NCBI GenBank assembly: GCA_017861415.1
Contig: JAGFXS010000045.1
Coordinates: 1-9,816, forward strand
Direction of reading: 5' to 3'
DNA length: 9,816 nt
Origin: Bacillota bacterium
Lineage (GTDB): Bacteria; Bacillota; Clostridia; Oscillospirales; Oscillospiraceae
Position numbers and translations under genes: made by a program. Every line of letters begins with the position of its first letter. Position 1 is the first letter of the stretch. Below the pieces are notes generated by a model. The model was not told where the DNA came from. It saw only the letters and a list, made by a program, of their open reading frames with translations, and ran no database searches. This document shows, piece by piece, positions 8,499-9,816 of the stretch.

Positions 8499-9734
8499 TT
8501 ATACTGACAACCTGCGCCCCCGGCTCCCCTGGCCCAAATACAGTGCGCCGCAGGCAAGCACCGTCAAGGGAATGGTGAGGAGAATGGCCAGACTGCCGAT
8601 GAGGGCCTGAAGGCACTCCACAACAATTACTTCTCGGTTGAGAAGATGCAGCACCGAGGTGGAATAGGTGAGCAGCAGCATGATGCTAGATAGGGAGCTG
8701 CCGATATATGCCAGCACCAGAGTGTTGGCCATGGTGCCCATAATGTCCCGGCCGATGCTCATGCCGCTCTGGAACAGTTTTTGGAAGGTAATATCCGGCA
8801 CATGCTCACACAGCTCGTAGAGAGCAGAGGCGATGTCCATGGCTACGTCCATGATGGCACCAATGGCACCTATCAGAATAGCAGCAAAGATGATGGCAGT
8901 TAGATCTAGCGGTTTGTCCGGATTCAGAAGAGTTAAGTAAACGGACTCATCGTTGAGGAAGCCGGTGAGCCGCAGGATGCCCTTCATCAGGCTGGTGCAC
9001 AGGGCGGCGATGGCGGTACCTCCCACACAGCCGATGATGGTAGCAAAGGTTTTCCTTCCCGGCCCGATAACCAGGAGCAGCGTCATGACAACGGTATAAA
9101 GACAGGTAATGATGGCGGCCAGATAGGCATTTTCCCCGCTCATGACGGCGGGTACAAAGACAAGGAATACAAACAGCAAGGTAAAGATCATGGAAATCAG
9201 GGTGTTTACGCCCTTCCACCGCCCAAGAAGCAGAACCAGAGCTACAAATATAAGCCCTAAGACCACAATCTTATCGAAGCGGTAGTAGTCGGAAAAATAC
9301 CAGGTATCCCCTTCCCCCGGTAGGCCCTCATTCATGTACAGAAGTACTGAATCCCCCGCCTCCACCTCTTTCAGATACTGGCTGTTAATATATCGCTCGT
9401 CTATTACCTGCTCCGCGATAATGGTCTCACCCTTATGTGGGCCAGCTTTCACTTCTGCCTTAAAATAAATAGTTCGAGCGGAATTAGAGCCGATGTCCTC
9501 CACAAAGGGATCTCCGGCTAGTTCTGGTGGGGCGGCCTCCAGAATTCTGGTGACGGTTCCTTTGTAGTTGCCGCTTCCGTCCTCTACAAACAGGTTCAGG
9601 TTCTGGGTAGCCACCCGGTTCCCCGCCACGATGGCAAGGGCGGACAGAATCACCACCAGCCCCCAAATGATCCAGTTTCGCCCGGATGACCGGTCTCTCC
9701 CCCGGCGTAGTTTCCGTTCCCGTTCCACTTCCAC
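8499..9734 (-). CDS. YibE/F family membrane protein
   Basis: Integral membrane protein of the YibE/F family (Pfam PF07907), whose biochemical function is not established. The 411 residues have a basic N-terminus (RERKLRRGRDR), a first helix at 21-38, then a soluble, probably extracytoplasmic domain at about 40-153. About seven further helices follow (roughly 154-171, 176-197, 202-223, 229-249, 277-297, 333-356, 368-399). Family-typical stretches are GAIGAIMDVAMDIASAL (289-305) and GRDIMGTMANTLVLAYIG (328-345). The start is GTG at 9734, with GAGGAAAGG upstream on the minus strand ending 5 bases before it; an ATG at 9739 is in a different frame and opens no membrane protein. It converges on adh. 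Some Gram-positive genomes pair two such genes, but the upstream partner is outside the window. Confidence 0.88.
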   Translation of the reverse strand: MEVERERKLRRGRDRSSGRNWIIWGLVVILSALAIVAGNRVATQNLNLFVEDGSGNYKGTVTRILEAAPPELAGDPFVEDIGSNSARTIYFKAEVKAGPHKGETIIAEQVIDERYINSQYLKEVEAGDSVLLYMNEGLPGEGDTWYFSDYYRFDKIVVLGLIFVALVLLLGRWKGVNTLISMIFTLLFVFLVFVPAVMSGENAYLAAIITCLYTVVMTLLLVIGPGRKTFATIIGCVGGTAIAALCTSLMKGILRLTGFLNDESVYLTLLNPDKPLDLTAIIFAAILIGAIGAIMDVAMDIASALYELCEHVPDITFQKLFQSGMSIGRDIMGTMANTLVLAYIGSSLSSIMLLLTYSTSVLHLLNREVIVVECLQALIGSLAILLTIPLTVLACGALYLGQGSRGRRLSV

Positions 9735-9761
9735 TTCATCCTTTCCTCGAAACAGCGCACC

Positions 9762-9816
9762 TTATCTTCCTCGCGCAATAGTATAAAGCATCAAGGCGGT
9801 AAAAACCAGCCCCCGA
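9762..9816 (-). CDS. Possible C-terminal end of an upstream minus-strand gene (partial)
   Basis: Reading the minus strand inward from the right edge, a frame is open for 17 codons and ends in TAA at 9764-9762. It encodes a hydrophobic stretch (LVFTALMLYTIA) and a basic tail (RGR), the look of the last helix of a membrane protein. It would end 27 bases before the GTG of the YibE/F gene, a normal operon spacing. The piece is too short to identify and an open stretch of this length could be chance. The same bases also contain a -10-like TATACT. Confidence 0.35.
   Translation of the reverse strand, partial: RGLVFTALMLYTIARGR

Overview
The window reads as ordinary chromosomal DNA from a Gram-positive anaerobe of the Clostridia, most like the Oscillospiraceae/Flavonifractor type. 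I infer this from the moderately GC-rich coding, strong AGGAGG-type ribosome binding sites with TTG and GTG starts, a zinc-binding lipoprotein in place of a periplasmic protein, a Na+-type membrane pyrophosphatase, and an alcohol dehydrogenase of the Thermoanaerobacter/Clostridium beijerinckii kind. No RNA gene, CRISPR array, insertion sequence or phage gene is visible.

Layout, left to right. (1) 1-2270: a potassium uptake pair, the C-terminal half of trkA (cut by the window edge) followed 20 bases later by trkH. (2) 2271-4645: hppA, a membrane-bound ion-pumping pyrophosphatase, with its own extended -10 promoter, a short structured leader, a TTG start and a perfect 15-bp terminator. Its residues point to a K+-dependent, Na+-pumping type. 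(3) 4643-7291: a zinc uptake operon znuA-znuC-znuB with a near-consensus promoter and two 4-base ATGA gene overlaps. (4) 7372-8491: a zinc-dependent NADP-type secondary alcohol dehydrogenase, ending in a perfect 14-bp terminator. (5) 8499-9734, minus strand: a YibE/F family membrane protein converging on that terminator. Beyond it is what may be the last 17 codons of another minus-strand gene.

How the genes fit together: trkAH, hppA and znuACB are all ion-transport functions. Trk brings in K+, and a K+-dependent pyrophosphatase would use K+ as activator while exporting Na+ or H+ at the cost of pyrophosphate. The zinc importer is followed by a zinc metalloenzyme, with neither a terminator nor a convincing promoter between them, so read-through is possible. 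All genes except the short fragment at the right edge fall into known families, and I found no undescribed system. The points worth a second look are modest: the hppA leader and start, a 9-base word shared by the hppA and znuA leaders, the cysteine-rich N-terminus of ZnuC and the altered first zinc-ligand motif of ZnuA.
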